In this document: positions 21,674 to 33,739 of the stretch, in pieces
Numbering within the stretch: position 1 is the stretch's first letter
Layout of the letters: each line of letters opens with the position of its first letter
Assembly: GCA_023053685.1 (NCBI GenBank)
Contig: JALIGW010000014.1
Location: 18,507,308 to 18,571,307, forward strand
DNA: 64,000 nucleotides
DNA from: Diadophis punctatus similis
Lineage: Eukaryota; Chordata; Lepidosauria; Squamata; Dipsadidae
Reading direction: 5' to 3'
The notes under the pieces: generated by a model
Told to the model about the DNA's origin: nothing
What the model saw: only the letters and a program-made list of their open reading frames with translations
The model's database searches: none
Position numbers and translations under genes: made by a program

Positions 21674-22358
21674 TACCGTATTTTTCGGAGTATAAGACGC
21701 ACCGGAGTATAAGACGCACCTAGATTTTAGAGGAGGAAAACAAGGAAAAAAGTATTCTGAACCAAATGGTGCAGTAATATATTATTTAATAAAATACCAG
21801 TGTAGCAGAATACTTTTTACAACCATGTATACTTTTTACAAACTTCAAACTTGACAGCTTTAAGACTAGTGGACTTCAACTCCCAGAATTCCTCCTCCAG
21901 TCATGTTAGCTCAGGAATGGGAGTTGAAGTCCACAAATCTTAAACTTGCCAAGTTTGAAGACCCTTGCACCCCTAACCCCTAACCCCTAACCTAAAACTT
22001 GACAGCTTTAAGACTAGTGGACTTCAACTCCCAGAATTCCTCCTCCAGTCATGCTAGATAGGGTAATTAGAAGGCAAAAACGCCCCAATTTTTGCAAAAA
22101 ACGGCCCGTTTTTCGCTCGTTTTTTTGCAAAAACAGGGCATGCAAAGGATCTGGGAAGCCTGCAGAGCACTCCTAGGGGGGTGGGGGAAGGCAACCCCCC
22201 ATTTTTGCAAAAAAAGGGCAGTTTTTTGCAAAAATTGCATGCGGGGGCGGGGCTTCGGGAGGCTAAAAATTGCTGTATTCGGTGTATAAGACGCACTGAC
22301 ATTTCCACCCTCTTTTGGGGGGCAAAAAGGTGCGTCTTATACTCCGAAAAATACGGTA
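21674..22358. mobile_element. TIR DNA transposon, TACCGTATTTTTCGG type
   Basis: Long terminal inverted repeats: TACCGTATTTTTCGGAGTAT at the left and ATACTCCGAAAAATACGGTA at the right. Inside are two copies of an AGACTAGTGGACTTCAACTC segment and a short CCCCTAA repeat. No transposase frame; non-autonomous. Confidence 0.85.
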
Positions 22359-22391
22359 GGTGGATTTACAGCAGTTAAGTGGTTGGGGCTG

Positions 22392-22450
22392 GAGAATTCT
22401 GGGAATTGAAGTCCACAAGTCTTGAAGTTGCCAAGGTTGGACAGTTCTGG
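22392..22450 (+). mobile_element. Half of a palindromic hAT-like miniature element
   Basis: GAATTCTGGGAATTGAAGTC to GTTGCCAAGGTTGGA only; the other arm is absent. Confidence 0.7.
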
Positions 22451-22714
22451 TTTACAGTAATCATGTTTTCAGGGGTTGCAAAGCAAATCTCTCTTCTTGG
22501 CCCTACTTTGAGAGCTCTTACTCCAAACTCACATGTGCAGCTTTTTACACTTTAATCTTTTGACTGTATGTCGGTCTCTTTTGCAAAGACACTTCACGTA
22601 ATACATATTAATATTTTCCGAAGCACTTTTTAATGATTTCTTATGTCTTCATCTTTGAGCTCTGCATCACCATCAATCTGTTGAGTTTGAAGGGAGAATT
22701 CCCTGGGTGTAGTG

Positions 22715-23027
22715 CAGGGGTCAGCAACCTTAAACACTCGAAGAGCCACAAAGGTCCTAACCGGAAGCCCCCCATTCAATTCTGGAGCTGACTGGAAATC
22801 CGGTTCCCCCATCATATTGTCTCCTCCTAGCATGACGTCCTTTTTTCTCTGCTGACCGGAAGTCCAGTTCCCCCACCATAGAGTCTCCACCTAGTGCGGC
22901 GTCCTTTTTCCTCTACCTGTCCTAACCAAAAGCCCTATCAATTGTGGAGCCGACTGGCGACAGGGAGCTGCAGCAGAGGGATGAAAGAGCCACATTTGGC
23001 TCCAGAGCCACAGGTTGCTGACCCCTG
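22715..23027. mobile_element. hAT element (CAGGGGTCAGCAACC type)
   Basis: Ends CAGGGGTCAGCAACCTTAA and CAGGTTGCTGACCCCTG; exact GTGTAGTG duplications at 22707-22714 and 23028-23035. Interior repeats GACCGGAAGTCCAGTTCCCC twice. Confidence 0.92.
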
Positions 23028-23049
23028 GTGTAGTGGCTCTTCTCCAGCT

Positions 23050-23585
23050 TGTTAACGGAATAACAGAGTTGGAAAGGACCTTGCAGGAGACCCTATGCCA
23101 CTTCAGACAAGTAGTTGTCCAATCTCTTCTTAAAAATCTCAAATGATGGAGCACCCACAACTTCTGGAGGCAAGCTATTCAACTGGTTAATTGTTCTCAC
23201 TGTCAGGTTAGTTGGGAGTTGAAGTCCACAAGTCTTAAACTCCTTGATTAGTTTCCATCCATTGCTTCTTGTCCTGCCTTCAGAAAATAGGTTGTCCTGT
23301 TTTGGAAAATAGGTTGATCCCATCTTCTTTGCAACAGCCTCTAAAATATTGGAAGATGCTATCATGTCACCCCTACTCATTCTCTTTGTTAGACTAGAGA
23401 TATCTAATTCCTGCAACTGTTCTTTGTACAAAACTTGAACTGTTCTTTGTAGGTTTTTGCCTCTAGTTCCCTAATCATCTTCGTTGCTCTTCTCTGTACT
23501 CTGTCTAGAGTCTCAACATCTTTTTTATGTCACGGTGCCCATTGTTACCCAGTGGTTGGATATGTTGCTTTACTATTCCTATCCT
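23050..23585 (-). mobile_element. CR1 LINE 3' portion
   Basis: GAATAACAGAGTTGGAAAGG start of the antisense tail, then the IINQLNSLPPEVVGAPS and RGDMIASSNIL coding remnants on the minus strand. Confidence 0.9.
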
Positions 23586-23587
23586 CT

Positions 23588-23935
23588 TTATTATTATTTA
23601 TTTATTTGTCAAACACATATAAGATAACAGATATAGGAATAAACATGATTATGAGTACAGGAAATGGATAAGAATAATGGGGGACAGTAGGACAGGGACA
23701 GTAGGCACAATGGTGCGCTTATGCACGCCCCTTACAGACCTCTTAGAAATGGGGAGAGGTCAACTGTAGACAGTCTAAGGTTAAAGTTTTGGGGGTTGGG
23801 GGATGAAACCACAGAGTCAGGAAGTGCATTCCAGGCACTGATCACTCTGTTGCTGACGTCGTATTTTCTGCAATCGAGTTTGGAGCGGTTCACCTTTAGG
23901 TTAACCAAGATTGACAGTGGAGGGACAACAGAACT
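23588..23935 (-). mobile_element. CR1/L2-type LINE 3' end
   Basis: Antisense (TTATTTATTT) tail, then GGGGCGTGCATAAGCGCACC and a conserved ORF2 C-terminal block on the minus strand; sister to the 9528 copy. Confidence 0.8.
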
Positions 23936-24370
23936 TGAAGGCTCCAGATTGAGAAGGAGAAAGAGGAAGGTCAGGATGGGGCAGCTTTTGAAAGAGGCAG
24001 ATGCTGCAGCCGATTTTCAATGGTCAAAGTAGGGAGACGCAGCTGGTGATGAAGCCCAGAGGTCGGCTTTGAATAGCAGCTTGTCAGAGGTGGGCATTGT
24101 CATTCCACACAGAAAGATTGTTCTGCTATTTTAACCTTCCCGCTGTCTTCAGAGAGCAATAAAAATATCCCGCAGCCTCTAGAAATGTGTAGGAACATGA
24201 CACAACTTTGCTTTGAATGCTGTCATAAGTGCCCAGGAACATTACATGGAATGTCATAGTTTTTCTCCACATCCGAAAGATGAAACAGGGTGATTTAATA
24301 ACTAAAGGAGAAAATAAAGAAAAACAAAATTGCAGGACACTCTTCAATAGGCAGACTATTTGACTAATTA

Positions 24371-24389
24371 TTCTCTCTCTCTCTCTCTC

Positions 24390-24474
<85 letters not shown>

Positions 24475-24511
24475 CATCCATCCATCCATCCATCCATCCA
24501 TCCATCCATCC
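24371..24511. repeat. Compound (CT)n(TATC)n(CATC)n microsatellite
   Basis: About 20 perfect TATC units flanked by CT and CATC runs. Confidence 0.98.
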
Positions 24512-25585
24512 TTTAACCTATCTATTCTTCTAAGGCTACCTTGCTTCTTGACAACTCATCCTTTTAGGGAACTTCATAAACCTGTAACTTATTTTCTTTT
24601 GCTGCAGCAATATATTTAGTTCCAGTGCTTTTAATGACTGTCATTCACGATTCTTGCTATTTTTTCCTCTTCTTTTTATGTCTGACTCAACAGTGATTAC
24701 ACGATGCTTTTTTAAAAAATAGGAATGTGGGCGGGTTGAGAAGATGAAATGAGCTTTGCACAAGTTCTAGTAACGGATTTCATACACACACACATATACA
24801 GACACACACAGAACTTTAAGTCTTAGTAGAAATCTTGACACATTTGAGACAAAAGCAGTAAGGTAACATTGGAATTCTTACCTGCTGTGAATTTCAAGAA
24901 ATAAAATTTTATTAAACTCAGAGCAATAAAAAACAGTAGGAATCCATGACAGTGAAGGTAATGAAGAAAGAAACTCATAATGAGTAAGAGTTTGTAAAAA
25001 AAAAAGGTGATAGTAAATGTATAATTGCAAAACAAAAACGAAACGAAACAAAAATCCAAGAAAGGAAAAACAGGGTATAGTGGAAGGCTACACAAAAAAC
25101 AGATGAAAACCTGAACATGAAATTTTTTTTTACAGGAGGTGGAAAGAAAGCGAGAGGGAACCTTTGGTGGTGCTTGAATCAACTATTTGTGCTCATCCTA
25201 TCAGCCACCCCACATGGTTATTTGGGGGTTAGAATAAAGAAATGTGGGTTGGTGGGACTGGAATCACATCTCCTCATACCTGAGCAGGGTGTGTAACAAA
25301 AGACCTTTATGGTGGGCATTTATAGTGAATGCTTACATCTCAAAGCCACTGATATGGAAATGATCACTGTAGTTCTTAAACCGTGTCAAAGAAGAACCAC
25401 GAGGTCCAGGAACAGCAAGGAACAGATCCATCAAGAGGTTCTGAAATACCATCATGCCCACCTAGAAAGAACAACTGCTAACAGCCTCTCTCTGAAAGCT
25501 GCCTCATTTGGGCTATCCTGTTTTGGATTGCCATTGGCTCTGTCATAAAGCAAAAATGCAACAGGTTTGCTGTAATCAGAGACCT
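24512..25585. other. Intergenic, no feature recognised
   Basis: AT-rich, with a short (CA)n near 24783-24808. The minus-strand 119-aa frame at 24823 is low-complexity Phe/Leu and not credible. Confidence 0.4.
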
Positions 25586-26040
25586 CAACTATTTATTTAT
25601 TTATTTATTTATTTATTATTTATATTTATTTGTCAAAACGTGTACAAGATAGCAGGTATGGCCATGGCCATCATTCGGCTGAACACTTAATTCCCACAGC
25701 ACTCTCTGTGCCTAAAGATATGTAACCATGTAGCTGGACTGTATTGCTATTATCCTTCGCATCTTCCCTATTACCTGCTGCTATTGGTATCTTATGACTA
25801 TCACTTTGTTGGTTGTATCTTGTGATTTATGAATGTATTTTATGATTAATGATTTATTACTTTGTCGCTTGTATGTATACTGAGAACTTATGCACCTCAG
25901 ACAAATTCCTTATGTGTCCAATCACACTTGGCCAATAAAAAAAATCTCCTCTCCTCTCCTCTCCTCTCCTCTTCTCCTTTCCTTTCCTCTCCCCTCCCCT
26001 ATATTGTACTCTACTCTACTCTACTCCACTCCACTCCACT
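25586..26040 (+). mobile_element. L2/CR1-like LINE tail with satellite-like 3' end
   Basis: (ATTT)n at 25591-25630, then GTATGTATACTGAGAACTTATG, ACAAATTCCTTATGTGTCCAA, TCACACTTGGCCAATAAA followed by (CTCTC)n and (CTCTA)n to 26040. The CCAATAAA plus short repeat ending is typical of snake LINEs that seed microsatellites (inference). The first 90 bp may belong to a second copy in reverse. Confidence 0.65.
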
Positions 26041-26655
26041 CTTTCTTTTCACAGCCCCCAGAAGTTTAAGGAGAGCATGTTATTAAAGCTTTAAAAAATC
26101 ACTCAGATTAATCTTTTGTGTTTATGAGTGGAGTGAGTTCTCCAGTTTTAATTTAGAGTAATTTCGCATGCCAGCTATCAGAGCTTTGGGGAATAGAATC
26201 CATAAAAATAGATGATTGGTGATTGGTATTTTTAGCTCTTCCTCATAACCCACTAGAAAACCTTCTGCATTCCATAAACTTATCAGCGTTTTCAAATCAG
26301 ACCCCGAAGATGGTCTTTTTTTGCTTCCTCGTCTACTCAAAACACATAAGAAAAAAACCACATTAGATATAATTTTTTTGAGAGGGTAATGTCTCCCCCG
26401 CACACTTTGGACAGAGATGTCATGATGGAGAGTAGGAAGTGAGCAGCTTTGATGCAGGTTTAAGCATCTTGGGAAAGGAAGGAGAGCCATTCATTTCCTG
26501 CAATAAAATACAGTGGCAAGTAAGAAATTGTTATCCCCATCATTTCACACAATTCCAGGACAAACCCAGAGGAGATGTCATTTATCCCTTCCCAAGCTGT
26601 TTGTGCAGTGGAGCTTCAGACATTCGTTTCAGTATTCCTTACAGTAGCAGCTTTA
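26041..26655. other. Intergenic, no feature recognised
   Basis: No gene or repeat recognised. Confidence 0.4.
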
Positions 26656-26659
26656 CAGA

Positions 26660-26845
26660 TTTACAGATTAATAGAGTTGGAAGGGACCTTGTAGTAGATC
26701 ATCTAGTCCAACCCCCTGCTCAAGCAGACCACATACCATTTCTGACAAATGGCAGTCCAATCTCTTCTTGAAAGTCTCAAGTGATGAAGTTCCCACAACT
26801 TCCGAGGGCAAGCTGTTCCATTGGTTGATTGTTGAAGGCATTCGA
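26660..26845 (-). mobile_element. CR1 LINE 3' end
   Basis: AGAGTTGGAAGGGACCTTG and TCTAGTCCAACCCCCTGC antisense tail, INQWNSLPSEVVGTSS on the minus strand. Confidence 0.9.
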
Positions 26846-26914
26846 CAAAGGTTTTTGAAGCACAGCATCGAAATAGTCTCAGTCAAGTCAGGAGAGGGTG
26901 AGATCTATCCCTCT

Positions 26915-27125
26915 CTATCTTTTAAATGGTGCCTCAGTCTTGACTTTTGGTGACACCTCAACAATCCCTCGTAAACTTTCTGAAGTGGTTTGTCCTTGGT
27001 TGCTTCTTCCTAGGGCTGAGAACCTGTGGTCCAAGGTCACACAGCTGGCTTCATGTCTTAGGCAGGATTAGAATTCATGATCAGTCAGTTTCTGGTTTGA
27101 TGCCTTCACCACAACACCAAACTAG
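26915..27125 (+). mobile_element. MIR/L2-like ancient repeat
   Basis: CCAAGGTCACACAGCTGGCTT and ATTAGAATTCATGATC followed by CACCACAACACCAAACTAG, a core also seen at 42650-42885. Class assignment is tentative. Confidence 0.5.
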
Positions 27126-27527
27126 TCATCTGATATTTTACAGGATTGAAATTTTTGGTGGGTTTTCTGTTCAAGTGTTAATGAGGGCTGATTCTGCTTA
27201 GCATTTTTCAGACCAGCCTAGGCTGGCAAGAGTGTTGCATTAAAAATTAGTGCAAAGGGTAACAGAGCAACGGCAACCTAATGAAGTTACATCTTCTGTC
27301 CTGCAGACTGCTGCATGACATGCATAGCGGCCAATGTGCTTGTCAATCTTCTTTGATTCCATACATGGGAATGTATTGCAAAATGTCTTGTCTACAAAGT
27401 CAACTTGATTTGAGAAAATGCCTCTGGATCTCACTTCAGCTTGCAAAAAAAATTGTTTTAAATGAAAAGTCAAGTGACAGTCCAAGCTTGCTTGTAAAAT
27501 CCAAAAGAAGACAATAAATTAGGACAG
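27126..27527. other. Intergenic, no feature recognised
   Basis: No gene or repeat recognised. Confidence 0.4.
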
Positions 27528-27795
27528 TAGAAGACCTCAGGGGCATTAAAGCACAGAGGGCAGGACAAGAAGTAATAGGTGGAAGGTTGTTAAAGAGATC
27601 TCCAACCTAGAAGTAAGAACTTTTCTGACAGTGAGAACAATTAAGTCAGTGGAACAGTTTTCCTTCAGAAGTTATGGGTGCTCCTCCAACACTGGAAATT
27701 TTTAGGAAGAGATTGAACAGCCATTTGTCTCTTGCTTGAGCAGGGGTTGGACTAGAAGACCTCTGAGTTTCTTCCAGCCCTATTCTATGTTCTAG
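27528..27795 (+). mobile_element. CR1 LINE 3' end
   Basis: AGGACAAGAAGTAATAGGTGG, TTTCTGACAGTGAGAACAATT and TTGGACTAGAAGACCTCTGAG in order. Confidence 0.88.
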
Positions 27796-28408
27796 AAGAG
27801 TAGATGGGGAAACCTCTCTTCTATTAGCCTTTCTGAAATGGGGATTTGTGACTGTCACATCACAAAAATAAACACTTGGCACCATCGTACTTCTCACTTC
27901 CATCCAGATGTGACTCATAATGCAAACTTCAGTCCAACATTAGTTACTTCTGTGTCTCCCTTTAGCCCAAGTGCTGTAGCCTACAAGAGGCCACCCCGTT
28001 TTGAGTGACAGCTTCCAACTTCTGCATGTCATCATTCCTACTGTGGTCCAGATGTGTAGCAGAACTGCCCCCCCGTAGGAAATCTGGGCATAACAAGCCA
28101 TGCCTTCCAGATGTGTTGGCCATCATGGTTTTACATTCTGGGAGTTGTCAACCCAATGTTTGGGGCACATCTAAGGATTATTTAAGGACATCTGCAATGT
28201 GCTCTGAAGGTTTATTACTGAAGCTGATTGGCAAGGCAAGCTAACTTTCCCATTAGAATTGCATAAATGCAACTGAAGTCTGCCTTCCAAGCAACAGAAA
28301 ACAGAAACTCCTCATTTCTAGAACATTTCTAGGCAGCTTCCATGGCTTGCTAGTTGGCTCAGGTGCACCTCTCAGAAAAATCCACATCCCTGAGAGATTT
28401 GGACAATA
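27796..28408. other. Intergenic, no feature recognised
   Basis: Contains a short GGGAGTTGTCAACCC-like fragment near 28140 only. Confidence 0.4.
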
Positions 28409-28787
28409 CATAGTCCTCGACTTACTACAGTTCATTTAGTGCCACTCAAAGTTACAGCACTGAAAAAAGTGAGTCATGACCATTTTTCACACTTATGACC
28501 AGCATCCCCATGGTCACGTGATCAAAATTCAGACCTTTAGCAACTGATTCATGTTTATGACGGTTGCAGTGTCCCAGGGTCACGTGATCACCTTTTGAGA
28601 GCTTCTGTCAAGCAAAGTCAATGGGGAATCCAGATTCACTTCACAAACGTACAAGTTAGTACTTCACTGCAGTGATTCAGCTGTGGCAAGAAAGGTCCTC
28701 AAATGGGACAAAATTCACTTAACAAATGTTTTACTTAGCCACAGAGATTTTGGGCTCAATTGTGGTCATAAGTTGAGGACTACGTGT
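28409..28787 (-). mobile_element. Tigger-like miniature element
   Basis: TACATAGTCCTCGACTTACT and AAGTTGAGGACTACGTGTA ends. Located just 3' of the putative USP12 poly(A) site. Confidence 0.82.
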
Positions 28788-29090
28788 AAATTAGAAGTGA
28801 CGGAATTCAAATTTAAATTACGCTACACAACGTAACTCATTTGGCATCGGCTCCAATTTGGCTGAATACGCCAGTTTGGGAATCACGGCTTACGGCTCAT
28901 GTGAACGCAACATTCTAGTTTGTTCAGAAAACCAAATCCTAATACACTGTCTGGAACTGTCTGTTACTTCGACAATGTTGGAAAAAAGCAGGTTAAAAAA
29001 TGTGCTGAGATGTCTTTTTGTGGCATTTCAATGACATTAAAAAAAAAACCACACACACACGTGACCGAGACAATTTCACCGTACGTGACC

Positions 29091-29096
29091 TTTATT
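29091..29096 (-). terminator. USP12: Probable USP12 poly(A) signal (proximal to end)
   Basis: AATAAA on the minus strand. A second AATAAA is at 29115-29120. Downstream on the transcript, 29041-29066 reads as a GTGTGTGTGTGG then T-rich tract, a good GU/U-rich element, so cleavage near 29070-29085 is likely. Confidence 0.65.
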
Positions 29097-29689
29097 GGCG
29101 ATATCAGGGTGTCATTTATTATACAGAAGTCACATCACACCATTCTCTTCCAATTTAATCCCCTTATAAATCTGTAGCAAAAGTGCACTTTTAATCTATA
29201 ACATATATTTTTTTCAATATTCTCTCCCTCTTTCAAGTCAGGTATTATTCGTAAAAACATTATCACCAAATATACAAAATACAAGCTTAGCCTTTTCCTA
29301 TGCTGGGTGGTCGCCCCTGCCTTCCGATGGGGTGGGGGCTTTGCCTACGGAGCTATCAGCTTCACCCCCCAAAGGGGGGGGTCTCCAGGGTGAAGTGGAT
29401 TAAGGATCTTTTGTGGTTTTGCTTGGAGACGTTTTCTAACCGAAAGTTCATATCCAATGCATAAATAATGCATAAACTGCCCATTAGTTGTCAACAGCTA
29501 TTTGTTAGAGATGACAAGCTCTGAAGAAAATTGGACTCTGGCATATTGGACTGAACATATCCACACCAGTTGCCCGCCTGAAGTAGGGAGACTGTTGAAA
29601 TCTGAATTATTCGAAGACACATTACGTGACATTGTGTGTCGCTAATGGAATGTCACTGCTAAGCAAAAGGAAGCAGCTACTGTTAAGAC

Positions 29690-29764
29690 CAGGGCCCCCC
29701 AAACTTGGCAACTTTAAGACTTGTTGACTTCAACTCCCAGAATTGCCAAGTTTGGGGACCTCTG
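29690..29764. mobile_element. Short palindromic hAT-like miniature element
   Basis: CAGGGCCCCCCAAACTTGG and CCAAGTTTGGGGACCTCTG with exact GTTAAGAC duplications at 29682-29689 and 29765-29772. It would fold back within the USP12 3' UTR. Confidence 0.85.
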
Positions 29765-31662
29765 GTTAAGACAATGGCTGCAATCTTATAACCCCCCTGG
29801 AGGTCCCAGATACTCAGTTTGGTCTCCTCGCTGAGGGTCTGCTCTTGGAAAGAGAGCTCCAACTTCTCCCAGGCCCCATGGGAACCCGTAGAACCTCTGA
29901 TGCTCTGAAGTGGCCTAAGGCAAAGGCCGGCCGGTCTCCTCCTCGTCTATGGAGCTTGGGATGCTGCGGCAGAGATGGGACCTGCTTGCAATGCAAAGGG
30001 AAGCTTTCCAATGGAAAAGTTAAACCAACAGATATGGAGCCAAGGAAGCAAGGAAAACGCAGCTTTTTGTTACCGGCGCAAGCCAGGCAAACCTTTGGAA
30101 GTAGCAGTTTGCCCGACCTTCCAATCCCAGATTCGAGTTCAGCCGTTGCCATTTTCTGAGTCGATTCTTTTCTTGGCGATTCCCAGCAGAAGGTGACTGA
30201 GGAAAGCTTTGGGACGAGCAGAGATCAGTTCAGAGTTCTCCCAAACAGGAAGCCCATTCTTATTCCCGTTCATGTGGACCAACAAAGAAATCTAGGCATT
30301 TGTCAAGGAGCACCGAGGGCTGCTGGGATCAGCTGCCGTTCATTGTGAGGGCACCAGGCCTTCTAGGAGAGGGAGAGGCACCAATGGTTCCCACAGCCCA
30401 AACTGGCTTTTAGGTCACAGCCCAGTCTAAGGTTCTTTCCAGCCTAAATTATTCTGGCAGATTCTGCTCCACTGCACAATTTTCCCCCTCTTAAAAAGGC
30501 TTCGTTATAATGCGTAACATTGGAAAATAGACGCCAAGTGTGATTTAGTCTCCCTAATACTGCCTTATTTCCCCCCCCCCCTCCGTTGAAGCAGCAACAG
30601 CAGCATAAATGTGGACTGGAAAAGGAGAGCTGCAGAGCAGGAGGGGATGAAGTGAAGGGGAACTCTTTTCAAGGCATCGAGAGACCTTAGTTTAAGTCTC
30701 ACCCCTGAATTGTTTTCAAGGCCAAAACCGTAATCATTATTTAAACCTTAAAGTTTAGAGCGGCGATGTCCATTTACAGCATGTCGATCCATGCCGAGAA
30801 TTGCTTCTTACATGGAAAACGGAACCCTTAATAGATCCTGTTTCCACAGAGGGCACTTTTGGCTTAGAGAAGAGCTCTGAGAAACTGTTCTTTTAGTTTT
30901 CATGCTAGATGTGACCTCCAACACTTACATCTATTTCTTTCCTGACTTCTACAGTATTGTGGTTCCGAGTCAAAATCTCTTTTTACAAAGGATTAACAGG
31001 TTTATAAAGCATATAAAAATTACTTTCCAAGGAAAATTTTAAGAAAGAGACAAAGCGGAACAAATGTAGAATAAATAGTGTTATCGGAAATAAAAGTGGC
31101 ATCTTTAACAAAATCTTCAATCCTGTAGAAACGGCTAGTGTCCTTTTCCCATAGAGAAAAAGTAAAAATTAAACCACGATGCTTCCAGGATGATTTAAGA
31201 TGGCTGAGGTCTTGAATTACCAAAACTGCAACTTTCATCAACTTTCTTCCGCTTGAGTCCCAAAAGAGGACAGGAATTCAGCAAATACCGGAGGGGAAAT
31301 CGTTCTGTTATAAAACAGAAAAATGGCAATAACGGAAACCAAAGAAGAGTCTTAAGCCACGACTGAACAGTGAACGGATTTTACAATGTTACTTTAAAAA
31401 TCACTTTCTTGGTTCTTGAGGAGTTAAGCAGCCAGGTTTCAAGTAGAGGTAAAAGATTTTGGAAGTTAGCAAGTATAAAATAGCCTAGAAAGAAATCAAA
31501 GCAAAATGCATCCTTGCTCAGGACTGCTCGCCTGAAGGAAATGCACCCCTTGATTGCCCACAATAACCAGGAGGAATCGTTTCTGCCATCACTCTGTTGT
31601 CCTTTCTGGGCACAGCCTTGATCCCTTCTTTTGTGCACAAGGTGTCCCCAAAATGTGCCATC

Positions 31663-31764
31663 TCAGTCTCTTGATTGGTAGAAAAGGATATATCCAGATT
31701 CGGAATTTTTGGAAATGTCTGAAGTCAATCCATAGAATTCTTCAATTGCTTGAGCGTCGATTTT
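31663..31764 (-). CDS. USP12: USP12 exon 9 (last coding exon)
   Basis: 33 codons plus [22 protein letters not shown] then [14 protein letters not shown]. It supplies the C-terminal strands of the USP fold. The acceptor is TTTAAATTGTAG; the frame starts at phase 0, matching the preceding exon. Ending in Asp is the USP12 form (USP46 ends in Glu). Confidence 0.97.
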
Positions 31765-31854
31765 CTACAATTTAAAACAATGGAGAGGTTAATGGAGAGA
31801 GAGAATCAGACTCACTGTCAATTTCCTCTGGTCTAGCATTTTCACACCCTGATT

Positions 31855-32000
31855 TTAAGAAGATATTTGTAGCTCAGGGTTGAAATCAGAACTAGCACTG
31901 ATGATGTTACCTAGTTTGGGTAATGAAACATCTGCAAGGAAACAACCAAACTCAGAGAGCACCAAAGGACCCTCTCTTTTAAGCAATTTTGTTGCAGTCT
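31855..32000 (+). mobile_element. Penelope-like element fragment with hammerhead-like core
   Basis: ATATTTGTAGCTCAGGGTTG followed by CTAGCACTGATGATGTTACC and GGGTAATGAAACATCTGCAAG. The motif occupies 31892-31938: CTGATGA, a helix II of TTACC/GGTAA, GAAAC, ATC, and flanks CTAGCA/TGCAAG that pair with one mismatch. Confidence 0.7.
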
Positions 32001-32029
32001 TTAGCATTATGGGGACCTTCTGCCTATGG

Positions 32030-32378
32030 ATTAGGGGTGACATGTTAGCAGTGTTCCGATATTTGAGGGGCTGCCACAAAGGAGAGGGGGGGGGGTCAAC
32101 CTATTTTCCAATTCACCAGAAGGCACGACAAGAAACAATGGATGGAAACTAATCAAGGAGAGAAGCAACCTAGAACAAGGGAGAAATTTCCTGACAGTTG
32201 GGAACAATTAACCAGTGGAACAGCTTGCCTCCAGAAGCTGTGGTTGCTCCAACACTGGAAACTTTTAAGAAGAGTCTAGAGACAGCCACTTGTCTGGAAT
32301 GGTGTAGGGTCTCCTGCTTGAGCAGGGGGTTGGACTAGAAGACCTCCACGGTCCCTTCCAACTCTATTATTCTGCTAT
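32030..32378 (+). mobile_element. CR1 LINE 3' end
   Basis: GTTCCGATATTTGAGGGGCTG through GGAACAGCTTGCCTCCAGAAG to TTGGACTAGAAGACCTCCACG and ATTCTG end. Confidence 0.92.
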
Positions 32379-32786
32379 ATATTTCATTAAAATTCAGCTG
32401 ACAATCAAGTCAGTGGCCCTGGCTCCCCCCCCCCCCCCCCGGAGAAGGTCAGCACAAGGTAAGGGATGGTGCACGACTGTTTCAGCGCATGTGGCCTCTT
32501 CCCAACCAGAAAGGCAGGGAGAGAGCGCCGATTCCCCACTGTCCTCTCTGGACAAACAGATGGACATTAAGAAGCAAAAGAAAAGGCTCCTGCTTTAAAT
32601 ATATATTTAAAATACATTAAATATGCAACAAATCAATGAATTAAAACAACCCACTTGCTCTTTGCTGCTATTAACGACTTCACGGCAAATGTAGCCACAT
32701 GTCCTGCAGTCCATGTGGCTGAATGCATTTATCTGGTTCCACAGAAAAAGAAGAGGTGGGCACTTCCCAGAGACAAGGAGCTGGTG

Positions 32787-33186
32787 TGGCCTGTCCTCAA
32801 CTTACGACCACAATTGAGCCCAAAATTTCTGCTGCTAAATGAGGCATTTATTAAGTGAACGTTGCTCCATTTTATGACCTTTCTTGCCATAGTTCTTAAG
32901 TGAATCACTGCAGTTGTTAAGTAAGTAACAGGGTAGTTAAGTGAATCTGCCTTCCCCTTATTGTCTTTGCTTGTCAGGTGGTCACAAAAGGGGATCACAT
33001 GACCTTGGGATACAGCAACGGTTCTAAACATGAATCAGTTGCCAAGCGTCTGAATTTTGATCACATGACCTCGGGAGATGCTGCAAAGGTCGTATGTGTG
33101 AAAAATGGTCATAAGTCACTTTTTTCAGTGCCATTGCAACTTTGAACGGTCACTAAATGAACTGCTGCAAAGCAAGGACTACTGCG
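32787..33186 (+). mobile_element. Tigger-like miniature element
   Basis: TGTCCTCAACTTACGACCAC start, GCAAGGACTACTGCGTA end; body as in the family. In the intron between USP12 exons 8 and 9, antisense to the gene. Confidence 0.8.
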
Positions 33187-33298
33187 TAAGACTACAGACT
33201 TATGATTGTAATTCACATTCAACATTTTTCCCAGTCTAGGGAGCGGGCTTTGCCAATCAAACCATATTTGCAATAGGTGACTTTTGCATGGCCGTCTG

Positions 33299-33690
33299 CA
33301 GATAGTCCTCGACTTACAACCATTTGTTTAGCAATCATTCAGTTACAACGGCACTAAAAAAAGTGACTTACAACTGGTCCTTGCACTTACAGCTGCCGCA
33401 GCATCCCCACATGATCACGTGATCAAAATCTTAACAAGGGATCTGTATTTACCTCTTGGGGATGGGTGGGAGTCACCAGGTGGCCATTCGTGACCTTCCC
33501 AGCCAGCAAAGTCCGACAAGCAAAATCAATGGGGGGGAGATTCACTTAACGACCGCATGATTCATTTAACAACTGTGGTGATTTGCTGTAGCAAAAAAGG
33601 TTGCAAAATCAGGCATGACTCAATTAACAACTATCTTGCTTAGCGATGGAAATTCTGGTTCCAGTTGTTGTTAAGTTGAAAACTGCCAGT
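33299..33690 (-). mobile_element. Tigger-like miniature element
   Basis: GCAGATAGTCCTCGACTTAC to GTTAAGTTGAAAACTGCCAG; an extra GGGGATGGGTGGGAGTCACC segment sits near 33458-33478. Confidence 0.78.
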
Positions 33691-33739
33691 TATTTATAGC
33701 AGGGATATTCACAGGGTTTGGTTCAAAAAAAATCTAGAT

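Larger units (their letters stand above)
29085..31662 (-). other. USP12: Putative USP12 3' UTR
   Basis: 2.6 kb from the stop codon to the poly(A) signals, unusually free of large repeats compared with its surroundings; only a 75-bp hAT-like foldback (29690-29764) interrupts it. The length is similar to long vertebrate USP12 3' UTRs. Extent is inferred. Confidence 0.6.
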
